Below the pieces are notes generated by a model that was given only the letters and a program-made list of their open reading frames with translations, made no database searches and was not told the DNA's origin. This document shows positions 17,974-26,622 of a stretch of 64,000 nt of DNA, one piece after another. The DNA comes from Variovorax atrisoli 110B (lineage in GTDB: Bacteria; Pseudomonadota; Gammaproteobacteria; Burkholderiales; Burkholderiaceae_C), in NCBI RefSeq assembly GCF_000382045.1, contig NZ_KB907450.1, positions 372,001 through 436,000 of the forward strand, read 5' to 3'. Position 1 is the stretch's first letter. Every line of letters begins with the position of its first letter. Position numbers and translations under genes: made by a program.

Positions 17974-19683
17974 ATGAACATGCCTCTCGAGAGCACCGAA
18001 CTGGCGTTTCAGTTTTCGCTTGCCGATGGCGTCGAAACGCACAAGGTATTCAACCAGGCCGAACCATGCATCGGCCACAACGCGTTCATCGACGACGTGG
18101 CGCTACGTGGGCTGGTGGAGCGCCATGCACCATGGAGCATTCCGCATGCGATGGCCGTCGGTGCATTGGCGGGCGACGAGCAGGTGCAGGACCTTGCGCG
18201 GCTGGCCAACGAGCACAACCCGCAGCTGCGCACGCACGACCGCTTCGGCAACCGGCTCGACTGGGTCGAGTTCCATCCCGCATGGCACCAGCTCATGAGC
18301 CTGGCCTTCGCGCATGGCGTGCCCGGGCTTGCATGGACCACGAGCGAAAGCTCGGGCCACTTCGCACGCGCCGTGCTCAGCTACCTGTGGAACCAGGTCG
18401 AGAACGGCACGGGCTGCCCCACGGGCATGGCGTATGCCGCTTGCGCCGGCTTCGAGGGAAGGCCCGAGTTCGCGCTCTGGAGAGAGAAGACGCTCTCCGG
18501 AAAGTACGACCCGCGCCGCCTTCCGCTTTCGCACAAGACGGGCGCGGTGATCGGCTACGCGATGACCGAGAAGCAGGGCGGCTCCGACCTGCGCCAGACG
18601 CAGACCACCGCCACCTTCGTCGGAACCGAGAACGGCGTGCAGGTCTACAGCGTCACCGGCCACAAGTGGTTCTTCTCGGTGCCCACTTCCGATGGCTTCT
18701 ATACGCTCGCGCAAACCAGGTCCGGCGTGAGCTGCCTCTTCGTTCCGCGCTTCCTGCCCGACGGCAGTGCCAACCGCGTCGCGGTGCAGCGCCTGAAGGA
18801 CAAGTGCGGCAACCGCTCCAACGCATCGAGCGAGGTCGAGTTCAACAAGACGTGGGCGATGCTGGTCGGCGAGGAGGGGCGCGGCATCCGCGAGATCCTC
18901 TCGCATGCGCACCTCACGCGGCTGGACTTCGCCGTCGGCTCGGCGGGCCTGATGCGCCAGGCGCTGACGCTGGCGATCGGCCACGCATCGACGCGCGACG
19001 GCTTCGGCCGCCGCATGGCCGACCTGCCGATGCAGACCAACGTGCTCGCGGACCTCGCGCTGGAGAGCGAAGCGGCCATGCTTTGCGCAATGCGCGTGGC
19101 GCGCGCGACCGACGGCATGGCGTCGGACGAGCGCGAGCGGCTTCTTGCACGCGTGGCAACGCCGGTGGCCAAGTACTGGAACTGCCAGAGGGCGACGTAC
19201 TTCGTCTACGAGGCGCTGCAGGTGCACGGCGGCAACGGCTTCATCATGGAGAACCCGATCGCCAGGCTGTACCGCGAGGCGCCGCTCAATTCGATCTGGG
19301 AAGGCACGACCAACATGATGTGCATGGACGTGCTGCGCGCACTGGGGCGCGAGAAGGGCGCGCTCGAGGTCTTCATGGACGAGGTTTCGCCGTCGCAGGC
19401 ACAGGCCAGCGCCGCGCACGCGAAGTTCGTTGCCGCGCTGCGCGACGACCTTGCCGCGGGCGCGATCGACGAGGGCAACGCACGCGCGATCGTGACGCGC
19501 ATGGCGCTTGCGCTGCAGGCGAGCGAGATGCTGAAGCACAGCGATGGCGCGGTTGCGCAGCGCTTCGTCGAATCGCGCCTGGGTGGCCGTCATGCCGGCG
19601 TGATGGGCACGCTGGAGGCCGGGGCCGACCTGCGCGGGATCGTCTCCCGCGCGTCGGTCGCGCCCGTGCGTCAGGCCGCCTGA
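17974..19683 (+). CDS. Acyl-CoA dehydrogenase family flavoprotein, AidB-like
   Basis: A 569-residue protein, larger than ordinary acyl-CoA dehydrogenases (~380) and matching the AidB group. Visible features are YAMTEKQGGSDLRQTQT (flavin-binding region of the middle domain), GHKWFFSVP, and the C-terminal GGNGFIMENPIARLYREAPLNSIWEGTTN, shared by AidB and isovaleryl-CoA dehydrogenase relatives. E. coli AidB is part of the adaptive response to DNA alkylation, while other members have unknown substrates. The ATG at 17974 has GGAG 8 bases upstream; an upstream in-frame start at 17827 would add a basic non-homologous leader. Divergent from the AraC gene; its last 13 bases overlap the opposing kinase gene. 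Whether it belongs to the biosynthetic island is open. Confidence 0.85.
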   Translation: MNMPLESTELAFQFSLADGVETHKVFNQAEPCIGHNAFIDDVALRGLVERHAPWSIPHAMAVGALAGDEQVQDLARLANEHNPQLRTHDRFGNRLDWVEFHPAWHQLMSLAFAHGVPGLAWTTSESSGHFARAVLSYLWNQVENGTGCPTGMAYAACAGFEGRPEFALWREKTLSGKYDPRRLPLSHKTGAVIGYAMTEKQGGSDLRQTQTTATFVGTENGVQVYSVTGHKWFFSVPTSDGFYTLAQTRSGVSCLFVPRFLPDGSANRVAVQRLKDKCGNRSNASSEVEFNKTWAMLVGEEGRGIREILSHAHLTRLDFAVGSAGLMRQALTLAIGHASTRDGFGRRMADLPMQTNVLADLALESEAAMLCAMRVARATDGMASDERERLLARVATPVAKYWNCQRATYFVYEALQVHGGNGFIMENPIARLYREAPLNSIWEGTTNMMCMDVLRALGREKGALEVFMDEVSPSQAQASAAHAKFVAALRDDLAAGAIDEGNARAIVTRMALALQASEMLKHSDGAVAQRFVESRLGGRHAGVMGTLEAGADLRGIVSRASVAPVRQAA

Positions 19684-21614
19684 GCCTGGCGCCGCAGCGG
19701 CAGCCACAGCACGAAGCGCGTTCCCCTCGGCAGCGGCTCCCAGCTGACGGTGCCGTTGATCGAGCGCGCACGCCGCCGCTGGTTCTGCAGGCCCCGGCCC
19801 GATGATGCGGCCATGGCCTTGTCGATGTCGAAGCCTTGTCCGTTGTCCTCGATGGTCACGCGCACGCCGCCGTCACCCAGCGAGGTGCCCACGCGGATTT
19901 CGGTCGCGCGCGTGTGGCGCAGGATGTTGGAGATGCTCTCCTGCACGATGCGCAGGATGTGCAGCGCGCTCGACGGATCGAGCCACTCCAGCGCGGGCAG
20001 CTCCTGCACCTCCCAGCGCAGCGAGACGCCCGTGCCTTCGAGGCGCGGCTCGAGCCGGTAGCGCAGCGTGGCCAGCAGCACGAGCAGGTCGGCCTCGATG
20101 GGCTCCAGCGAATCGAGCGTGAGCTTCAAGTCGTCCAGGCAGCTCTTGAGGATCTGCGAGACCTTGTCGTCGCTCATGCCGCCGCCCTCCACCGAGCGGA
20201 TGGCGCTGATCAGCGAGGAGCCCAGCCCGTCGTGCATGTCCTGCATCAGCCGCTGGCGCTCGTCGCTGATGGTCTGCAGGCGCTCGACCTCGCGCAGCCT
20301 GCGGTGGCTGAACTCGAGCTCGGCCTCGCGCACCTGCAGGCGGTGCGCGAGGCTCGCGTTGAGCTCCTCGACCTCGCCGATGGCGTGCACGTAGCGGCGG
20401 TACATGAGCACGCCGAACACGATGAAGGTGGCCGCGTTCGTGTACGCGCCGAGATACCAGCCTTCGGGGCTGATGAAGTTGTTCTGCAGCAGCCAGTCGG
20501 TGACGCCCAGCAGCACGCAGACGCCGATGCCCACCGCCACCAGCCGTCCTTCGCTGGAGCGGCGCCAGGCGCTGACGCCGCCCACGAGGCAAACGGCGGT
20601 GCCCATCATCGCGGCGATCGCGTAGATCAGCGGCGTCACCTGGGGCGTGTTCTGCACGATGGCAAGACCGGGAATCGTGACGATGCCGATGGCCGTGGTG
20701 GTCACGACCACGCCGCGGGTCAGCCACACGAGCTGCCGCCCATGCAGCTGGCGCAGGAAGAAGTGCACGACCATCACCAGCCAGAACAGCGAGTTGACGG
20801 TCAGCCACGCGAACCAGTCGTTGAGCACCGGCAGGCCCACGTAGAAGTGCAGCCCCCGCATGAACGAGGTGGCCGAGAGGTTGAAGAACAGCAGGTAGCC
20901 GGTCTCGTCGCGGCGCCTGAACCACACGAAGAGGGCGAACACGCCCACCGCCATGAAGGCCGCGCCCAGCATCGCGGGCAGTTCCTGCTGCAGCCACTGG
21001 CGCATGCCGTGGCGGCCCCTGAGCGCATCCACCGGGCCGATCCACAGCGAGGACAGCGCCACCTGCGCGCTATGGGTGTGCTCCAGGCGCAGGAGGATTT
21101 CCGCGGGTGGGGCGTTGCCGCCGGCGCCATGTCCGTCGAGCTGCACCCACAGCGGCGTGCGGGTGCTGTTCCACAGCGGGCCCGACTGCTGCGCGCGATG
21201 AACCAGCTGGCCATCGGCATAGACGGCGATGGTGCCGTCGGTCTTGATGCGCGCGCCGTACAGCGCCCAGGGGCCGGCGCCGGCCGGCAGGCCGCGGGTG
21301 CCGAGCCTGATCCAGGTCGTGCGTGTGGTGCTGGTGGAGGTGTTCCCGGCCTGGCTCAGGAGCGCGATGGGCAGGGCCAGCGGAAGCTCGATCTGCTTCC
21401 AGTCCTGCGGCAGCGCGCCGCTGTCCTGCCGGGCCGGCGGCGTGCTGAAGCCCGAGGCGTCCTGCACCTGCCAGTCGGCGTGCGTCATGTGCAGGAGCGC
21501 GTCGGATTGCCGCACGCCGGTCGCCCCGACCAGGTAGACGCCGATGATGCCCAGCAGTGCGATCGAGAGAACGAGCACCACGGAGGCGAAGAAGGGTGCG
21601 GGGCGGTAGTTCAA
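19671..21614 (-). CDS. Orphan membrane sensor histidine kinase (NarL-type, HisKA_3)
   Basis: A 647-residue kinase. One TM helix (residues ~10-30) precedes a periplasmic beta-rich domain of ~170 residues, then about seven hydrophobic helices (residues ~210-400), the layout of 7TM-DISM sensors. A short coiled coil leads to the phosphoacceptor helix RQRLMQDMHDGLGSSL, the HisKA_3 form used with NarL/FixJ regulators, and to the ATPase domain (N box ESISNILRHTRA, G box IEDNGQGFD, SSGRGLQNQRRRA). No response regulator lies beside it in the window. The 3' end overlaps the acyl-CoA dehydrogenase gene convergently. The start at 21614 fits the first TM helix. The signal is unknown; a cytochrome c gene follows upstream on the same strand. 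Confidence 0.88.
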   Translation of the reverse strand: MNYRPAPFFASVVLVLSIALLGIIGVYLVGATGVRQSDALLHMTHADWQVQDASGFSTPPARQDSGALPQDWKQIELPLALPIALLSQAGNTSTSTTRTTWIRLGTRGLPAGAGPWALYGARIKTDGTIAVYADGQLVHRAQQSGPLWNSTRTPLWVQLDGHGAGGNAPPAEILLRLEHTHSAQVALSSLWIGPVDALRGRHGMRQWLQQELPAMLGAAFMAVGVFALFVWFRRRDETGYLLFFNLSATSFMRGLHFYVGLPVLNDWFAWLTVNSLFWLVMVVHFFLRQLHGRQLVWLTRGVVVTTTAIGIVTIPGLAIVQNTPQVTPLIYAIAAMMGTAVCLVGGVSAWRRSSEGRLVAVGIGVCVLLGVTDWLLQNNFISPEGWYLGAYTNAATFIVFGVLMYRRYVHAIGEVEELNASLAHRLQVREAELEFSHRRLREVERLQTISDERQRLMQDMHDGLGSSLISAIRSVEGGGMSDDKVSQILKSCLDDLKLTLDSLEPIEADLLVLLATLRYRLEPRLEGTGVSLRWEVQELPALEWLDPSSALHILRIVQESISNILRHTRATEIRVGTSLGDGGVRVTIEDNGQGFDIDKAMAASSGRGLQNQRRRARSINGTVSWEPLPRGTRFVLWLPLRRQAQAA

Positions 21615-21714
21615 GGGATGCTGGAAGTGCCGCGACCCGGGCCGGCGCGGAGGTTTATGTAACCTATTTTCTCACTTTGTTACCAAGCGGCCCTTCGGGT
21701 GAGCCCCGATGGCC

Positions 21715-22059
21715 TCACCGCGGGGCGGGTTGCGAGAGGATCCACTGCGCCAGCACCTGCGCGTCGGCCTCCGACACCTGGGTCTGCCTCGGCATGATCA
21801 CGCGGCCCCAGGTGCCGACACTGCCGTTGCGAATCTTCCCGGCCAGCCGCGAGGCCGCCTCCGCATCGCCGCGATAGCGCTCGGCGATCTGCGCGAAGCC
21901 CGGGCCCACCTGCTTGTGCACGAGGCCGTGGCAGGCCATGCATGCGTTCTTGCGGGCCAGCTCGGCCGGCGTCTGGGCGATGGCGGAGAGCGAATGGATG
22001 GCCAACGCACAGCCCGCGAGGAACTGGCAAAGGCGCTGGACGGGAGTCTGGATCTTCAT
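21715..22059 (-). CDS. Small secreted cytochrome c (c551/c552-like)
   Basis: A 114-residue protein with an N-terminal signal peptide (residues ~1-28, FLAGCALAIHSLSAIAQ), one haem motif CMACH and a downstream axial Met in GRVIMPRQ. Size and spacing fit class I monohaem cytochromes of the c551/c552 group, soluble electron carriers in the periplasm. I choose the ATG at 22059 since the frame's longer start (22143) puts 28 basic residues before the signal peptide. It lies 100 bases upstream of the orphan kinase on the same strand; co-transcription is possible. Partner enzymes are not visible here. Confidence 0.87.
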   Translation of the reverse strand: MKIQTPVQRLCQFLAGCALAIHSLSAIAQTPAELARKNACMACHGLVHKQVGPGFAQIAERYRGDAEAASRLAGKIRNGSVGTWGRVIMPRQTQVSEADAQVLAQWILSQPAPR

Positions 22060-22201
22060 GGGTGGGGCGGTGCCTGCGCCCGTCATCGTCGCATGCCGCT
22101 TGCGCGGGGCCGGCCGTCGTGCATTCACGACAAGACGATTCAAGAGTAACTATATGTATGGTTAAATCCCCGCAACTATCGCGAAGAAGACGAGGGATTG
22201 C

Positions 22202-22870
22202 ATGAAGCTGCTGCTGAGCATTGCGTTCGCCGCCGTGGCCCTGGCCGGTTGCGCCAGCGCTCCGACCACCCCCACCGAACCCGGAACGGGCAGGGGGACT
22301 TCCTATGTGCCGATGGTGGCCATGGAAGGCGTGGACAAGGTGCGCTACGACCAGGACGTGGCCGACTGCCGCACCGCCGCCAACCGCATCACCGCCCGCA
22401 GCGAAACCGGCGACGCCATGTGGGGCGCCCTGGGCGTGGGCCTGATCACCGTGTACGGGCAGGGCATCGTCGCCGCGGCGTCGTACACCGGCATCACGGC
22501 GGCCGTCATCGACTGGAACGGCCGCCCGAGTTCCGAACTCATCGCCGATCATCAGCAGATCGCCATCGTGCATTGCATGGCCAAGCGCGGCTACCGCAAC
22601 CTCGACCCGAACGTGCGCGACACCTTCTACGGCAACACCTTCGATCCGGGCGTGATCGTCAAGCCGCGCCGCACCGGCGTCGACACCTACAACGTCGAAG
22701 CGCTGGCCAAGGCCGGCCGCTGCAACATCCAGCCGCGTGCCGAGCTGACGGCCAAGGGCCCCGGCTACGAGAGCTACAACGTGCCTTGCGACAACGGCGG
22801 AACCTGGGCGGTGCGCTGCGAGTTCGGCAAGTGCCGCGTGCTGGCACAGGCGGCGATACGCCGCTCCTGA
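22202..22870 (+). CDS. Predicted outer-membrane lipoprotein, unknown function
   Basis: A 222-residue protein with a clean lipoprotein signal (MKLLLSIAFAAVALAGCAS, lipobox LAGC, Cys17). The mature part has a polar linker, one Gly/Ala-rich hydrophobic stretch (WGALGVGLITVYGQGIVAAAS, residues ~75-95) that resembles glycine-zipper segments, and four further Cys that may form disulphides in the periplasm. I do not recognise a family; glycine-zipper lipoproteins of similar build occur widely in Burkholderiales. It is monocistronic, followed at once by a strong terminator shared with the opposing PPK2 gene. The start ATG at 22202 is set by the signal peptide. Confidence 0.8.
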   Translation: MKLLLSIAFAAVALAGCASAPTTPTEPGTGRGTSYVPMVAMEGVDKVRYDQDVADCRTAANRITARSETGDAMWGALGVGLITVYGQGIVAAASYTGITAAVIDWNGRPSSELIADHQQIAIVHCMAKRGYRNLDPNVRDTFYGNTFDPGVIVKPRRTGVDTYNVEALAKAGRCNIQPRAELTAKGPGYESYNVPCDNGGTWAVRCEFGKCRVLAQAAIRRS

Positions 22871-22901
22871 GTCCGGCGGCTTCCCGCCCTCGGCAAGGCA
22901 G

Positions 22902-22928
22902 ACGGGCCCGCGACGCGGGCCCGTTTTT
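22902..22928 (+). terminator. Rho-independent terminator after lipoprotein gene
   Basis: A perfect 10-bp stem ACGGGCCCGC (22902-22911) / GCGGGCCCGT (22915-22924) with loop GAC is followed by five T residues. The T run on the plus strand runs directly into the PPK2 stop codon of the opposite strand. Confidence 0.9.
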
Positions 22929-23734
22929 CATTTGACGATCATTCCCTTGAGCGCCGGATCGGGCGCGGGCGGCTTGAGCTTCATCTGCCGCATGGTCTTC
23001 ACCAGCAGCTGGGCGATCATCACGTTGCGGTGCCGCTTGCTGTTGGCCGGCACCACGTGCCACGGCGCATGGTCGGTCGACGTGGCCACCAGGGCGTTCT
23101 GGTAGGCCTGCTGGTAGGCGCTCCACTTGGTGCGCACCGACAGGTCGTCCATGCTGAACTTCCATTGCTTGCCGGGCGTATCGATGCGCGCTTGCAGGCG
23201 CTCGCGCTGCTCGTCCTTGTCGATGTGCAGCATGCACTTGACGACCACCGTGCCGGTTTCCGTCAGCAGGCGCTCGAAGTCGTTGATCTGTGCGTAGCGG
23301 CGCTTCGCCTCGGCCTTGTCGATCCAGCCTTCCACCACGGGCACCAGCACGTCCTCGTAGTGGCTGCGGTTCCAGACCATGATCTCGCCGGTGCGCGGCA
23401 CCACGGCATGGCAGCGCCAGAGGTAGTCGCGCGCGCGCTCGTCCACCGTCGGGGCCTTGAATGCGGTCACGCGCACGCCCAGCGGCGAGGTGCGCGAGAA
23501 CACCCAGCGAACGGTGCCGTCCTTGCCGCTGGTGTCCATGCCTTGCAGCACCAGCAGCAGCTTGCGCTTGCCCTCGGCGTTCAGCAGGTCCTGCAGCTCG
23601 TCGAGCTCCACGGCGAGGGCATCGAGCTCGACGCGCTGGGCGTTCTCGTCGCCTTCGCAGAAGGGCGTGTCGTCGGGGTCGATGTGGGAGAGCTTGAACT
23701 TGCCGCCGACGCGGTACTTCTTGAAGCTGGCCAT
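22928..23734 (-). CDS. ppk2: Polyphosphate kinase 2 family protein
   Basis: A 268-residue PPK2, which transfers phosphate between polyphosphate and nucleotides. The Walker A motif reads LQGMDTSGKDGTVRW, and the Walker B region reads EIMVWNRSHYEDVLVP; the lid motif ERARDYLWRCH lies between. The ATG at 23734 gives the usual MASFKKYR-type start; a longer frame start (23839) would add an unrelated leader. Length is right for a single-domain PPK2. The exact subclass (NDP- or NMP-using) is set by residues near Walker A that I will not call from sight. It stands alone, convergent with the lipoprotein gene and 56 bases after the Hsp15 gene on the same strand. Confidence 0.92.
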   Translation of the reverse strand: MASFKKYRVGGKFKLSHIDPDDTPFCEGDENAQRVELDALAVELDELQDLLNAEGKRKLLLVLQGMDTSGKDGTVRWVFSRTSPLGVRVTAFKAPTVDERARDYLWRCHAVVPRTGEIMVWNRSHYEDVLVPVVEGWIDKAEAKRRYAQINDFERLLTETGTVVVKCMLHIDKDEQRERLQARIDTPGKQWKFSMDDLSVRTKWSAYQQAYQNALVATSTDHAPWHVVPANSKRHRNVMIAQLLVKTMRQMKLKPPAPDPALKGMIVK

Positions 23735-23790
23735 GTAGCTGGACTCCGTGTTGGGAAGGGAACGACGAAGCCCGCAGGTTAAGCGATTGC

Positions 23791-24252
23791 TCAGGACTCG
23801 TCGTCCTCGGGCAGCGATGCGCTCCAGCGGTTGTCCCACTCAGCATGCTGGCGCACCGCGCCGTCGAGCTCGCGCCGGTCGCGCTTGGTGGGACGGCCCT
23901 GCTCGATGGCAAGTGCCGGTTCGATGCCCGCACGGCGCATCTCGCGGAAGGCGGCCTGCGCGGCCAGGCTCTCCGCCGTTTCCTCGTAGAGCTGCTGCGC
24001 CACCGGCGCCGGCCCGCGCTGGCCGCTGAGACCGCGCACCGTGACGGTCCGCGTCAGCGGGCCCATGCGCATCGCGACGGTGTCGCCCGCCTTGACCTCG
24101 CGCGAGGCCTTGGCGACGTCTCCGTTCACCTGCACGCGGTTCTTGCCGATTTCCTCCGCAGCCAGCGAGCGCGTCTTGAAGAAGCGGGCGGCCCAGAGCC
24201 ATTTGTCGATGCGCAGACGGTCCATGAAATTCGAGGAGTGGAGGTCAGGCAT
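23791..24252 (-). CDS. hslR: Hsp15-like S4-domain RNA-binding protein
   Basis: A small protein (153 residues from 24252, 144 from the Met at 24225) with an S4 RNA-binding domain at the N-terminus (DRLRIDKWLWAARFFKTRSL) and a basic C-terminal extension. This is the Hsp15 family, which recycles stalled 50S subunits carrying nascent chains under heat stress. The start at 24252 overlaps the last codons of the sensor kinase gene by 8 bases; the Met at 24225 fits most family members, whose conserved region begins just there. The context suggests read-through from the tctE-like gene. Confidence 0.88.
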   Translation of the reverse strand: MPDLHSSNFMDRLRIDKWLWAARFFKTRSLAAEEIGKNRVQVNGDVAKASREVKAGDTVAMRMGPLTRTVTVRGLSGQRGPAPVAQQLYEETAESLAAQAAFREMRRAGIEPALAIEQGRPTKRDRRELDGAVRQHAEWDNRWSASLPEDDES

Positions 24253-25687
24253 TGTGCCGCGACGGCACCGGCTGCGGCGACGCGAGCGGAAGGCGCACGA
24301 CGGCGTCCAGCCCGACGATCCGTCCGCTGCCGTCGGGCTCGGTACGGTTGTCCAGGCGGATGTGCCCGTCCAGCGCCAGCACGATCTCGCGGCAGATCGC
24401 CAGACCCAGCCCCGAGCCGCTGGAGGTGCTGCCCGCCGAGAAGGGCGCGAACAGGCGCTGGCGAAGCTCGGGCGAGATGCCGGGGCCGCCGTCGCTCACC
24501 ACCAGCACCGCGTCGGCGCCCTCCGCGCGCACCGCCACAGACAGCGCGGCGCCCGGCGGGCTCTGCTTGATCGCGTTGTGCAGCAGGTTGCGCGTGAGCT
24601 CCTGCAGCATCCACTGGTGGGCACGCACCGGCACGGGCTCGTCGACAGCGAGCTCGAAGTCGAGCGCCTTGTCGGCCACCAGCGGCGACAGGTCGAGCGC
24701 GATGTCGCGTGCCACCTCGGCGAAATCGAGCGTCACCGATTCCGGCTGCTGCCGCAGCTGTTCCACCTTGGCGAGCGACAGCATCTGGTTGGCCAGCATG
24801 GTCGCGCGGTCGACGGTGCCGCTGATCTCGTCCAGCGCCTGTTCCGGCACCACGTCGCCGCGCTGCGCGGACTGCACCTGCGCCTTGAGCACCGCCAGCG
24901 GCGTGCGCAGCTGGTGGGCGCTGTCGCGCACGAAGCGCTTCTGGTGGTCCAGCAGGCGCTGCAGCCGGCCCATGACCTGGGTGGTGGCGTCGATCAGCGG
25001 GCGCAGCTCGCGCGGCGCGTCGGGGGCGTCGATGGGCGAGAGGTCGTCGGCCTGGCGCTTCTCGATCGCCTCGCCCAGTTCGCGCACCGGTCGCGTGGCG
25101 CGCTGCACGACGAACACGGTCACCAGCGCGATCACGCCCATCAGCAGCAGCTGGCGCCACAGCGTGTCGATGAGCAGCTTGCGCGCCAGCGTCTCGCGGA
25201 TCTCCAGCGTCTCGGCCACCTGCACCACGGCCATGCCGCGGCCGGTGGCGCTGGCGACGGGCTGCAGGAGCACCGCCACACGCACCGGCTGGTTGCGGAA
25301 CTGCGCGTCGTAGAAGTCGACCAGGGCCGCGTAGGCGCTGCGGTCAGGGATGCGGCCGTGCCAGAAGGGCAGCTCCGCGAAGCCCGAGATCATCTCGCCA
25401 TTGAGTGCCGAGACCCGGTAGAAGAGCCGGCTGCGGTTGTCGGCCTCGAAGGCCTCCAGCGCGGAGTAGGGCACGATGGCGCGCAGCCGAGCCATGTCGT
25501 CGTAGCCCTCCACGTCGAGCTGCTCGCCGATGGTCTTGGCCGAGGCCAGCAGCGTGCGGTCGTAGGCGGTGGTGGCCGCCGCCAGGCTCTGGCGGTACAG
25601 GCTCACGCTGTTGATCACGATGAACACCGTGACCGGCGCGAGGATGCCGATCAGCAGCCGCGCGCGCAACGAGATCGCGCGGATCAT
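24245..25687 (-). CDS. tctE: TctE-like sensor histidine kinase
   Basis: A 480-residue kinase with an N-terminal TM helix (RARLLIGILAPVTVFIVINS), a periplasmic tricarboxylate-sensor-type domain (~residues 30-170), a second TM (LLLMGVIALVTVFVV), a HAMP-like linker, the H box SAHQLRTPLAVLKAQ and the ATPase domain (NLLHNAIKQSPPG; SDGGPGISPE; GSGLGLAICREI). Sequence order and its neighbours (OmpR-type regulator and tctCBA genes) fit the TctD/TctE system that controls tricarboxylate uptake. The ATG at 25687 is favoured; upstream codons fall in a repeat element. It is separated from the regulator gene by that ~90-bp hairpin element and overlaps hslR downstream. Confidence 0.87.
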   Translation of the reverse strand: MIRAISLRARLLIGILAPVTVFIVINSVSLYRQSLAAATTAYDRTLLASAKTIGEQLDVEGYDDMARLRAIVPYSALEAFEADNRSRLFYRVSALNGEMISGFAELPFWHGRIPDRSAYAALVDFYDAQFRNQPVRVAVLLQPVASATGRGMAVVQVAETLEIRETLARKLLIDTLWRQLLLMGVIALVTVFVVQRATRPVRELGEAIEKRQADDLSPIDAPDAPRELRPLIDATTQVMGRLQRLLDHQKRFVRDSAHQLRTPLAVLKAQVQSAQRGDVVPEQALDEISGTVDRATMLANQMLSLAKVEQLRQQPESVTLDFAEVARDIALDLSPLVADKALDFELAVDEPVPVRAHQWMLQELTRNLLHNAIKQSPPGAALSVAVRAEGADAVLVVSDGGPGISPELRQRLFAPFSAGSTSSGSGLGLAICREIVLALDGHIRLDNRTEPDGSGRIVGLDAVVRLPLASPQPVPSRHNA

Positions 25688-25709
25688 CGAATGGGCGCGC
25701 AGGCCGGCG

Positions 25710-25801
25710 AACGCCGCGGAACCGGCTTCGCCGGGCCGCAGGCGCTGTCCCCTGCAAGAGTGTTGGCGAGGCGACACGAAGTGCGCGCAGCCTGGGGGTT
25801 T
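25710..25801 (-). repeat. Dispersed 3'-UTR hairpin element, copy 1
   Basis: Read on the minus strand it begins with a run of C and GGCTGCGCGCACTTCGTGTCG directly after the tctD stop, and ends in the cruciform half GCGGCCCGGCGAAGCCGGTTCCGCGGCGTT. It fills the tctD-tctE gap. Three related copies lie at 27592, 40131 and 51545. Confidence 0.8.
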
Positions 25802-25802
25802 G

Positions 25803-26486
25803 TCATGTTTCAGGGCGCAGCAGATAGCCGAGTCCGCGCATCGTCATCAGCACGGCGCCGGTGCCGACCAGCTTCTTGCGAAGCCGGTACACCACCACCT
25901 CGATGGCCTCGTACTGCACGTCGGTCTCGCCCGGGAACACCAGTTCGAACAGGCGCTCCTTGGTCACGGCGTGGCCGGGCTTCATCATCAGCGCCTTCAG
26001 CAGGGCCAGTTCGCGCGGGGTGAGCTCGAGCAGCTCGGCGCGGTTGTAGATGGCGCCGTTGTCGGGCTCGAAGCGCAGGCCGCCGATCTCCTGCGGGTTC
26101 AGGCCCGCGTCCGGCCCGGTGGCGCCGTGGCTGCGGCGGCGCAGCGCGCGGATGCGCGCTTCCAGTTCGTCGAGGTCGAAGGGCTTGGGCAGGTAGTCGT
26201 CGGCGCCGGCGTTCAGGCCGACGATGCGGTCGCCCACCGTGCCGCGCGCGGTCAGCAGCAGCACCGGTGTGCGCAAACCTTCGGCGCGGGCCTGGGCCAG
26301 CACCTGCAGGCCGTCCAGGTTCGGCAGGCTCAGGTCGAGGGCGACCACGTCGGGTTCGATGGCTCGCCACTGGGTGACGGCCTGGGCGCCGTCTCCGCAG
26401 ACGCGCACGTCGATGCGGCGGCGCCCGAGGGTGCGCTGCAGGGTGATTTGCATCGTGGGGTCGTCTTCGACCAGCAGCAGCTTCAT
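25803..26486 (-). CDS. tctD: TctD-like OmpR-family response regulator
   Basis: A 227-residue response regulator. The receiver domain has the acidic pair (LLVEDDP), the phosphoacceptor Asp in VVALDLSLPNLDGL, the Thr in LLLTARG and the Lys in LPKPFD. The C-terminal winged helix has the OmpR signature (ELTPRELALLKALM; EAIEVVVYRLRKKL; TMRGLGYLLRPE). It is divergent from tctC with a 136-base shared control region and is followed by the kinase gene, so it probably activates tctCBA in response to a tricarboxylate, as in the Salmonella system. The stop is immediately followed by the dispersed hairpin element. Confidence 0.9.
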   Translation of the reverse strand: MKLLLVEDDPTMQITLQRTLGRRRIDVRVCGDGAQAVTQWRAIEPDVVALDLSLPNLDGLQVLAQARAEGLRTPVLLLTARGTVGDRIVGLNAGADDYLPKPFDLDELEARIRALRRRSHGATGPDAGLNPQEIGGLRFEPDNGAIYNRAELLELTPRELALLKALMMKPGHAVTKERLFELVFPGETDVQYEAIEVVVYRLRKKLVGTGAVLMTMRGLGYLLRPET

Positions 26487-26622
26487 ACGTGGGGCTTCGG
26501 GGTGCGTACTTTGGTGTTTTCCCCAGTCTGGCGGACAGCCAACTGACAGCGGGGCGGCGCATGATAGCGCTCAGCTACAAGTCAGCTTCCTTTCAAGTTA
26601 CTTCCAATCAGGAGACCCAAGC

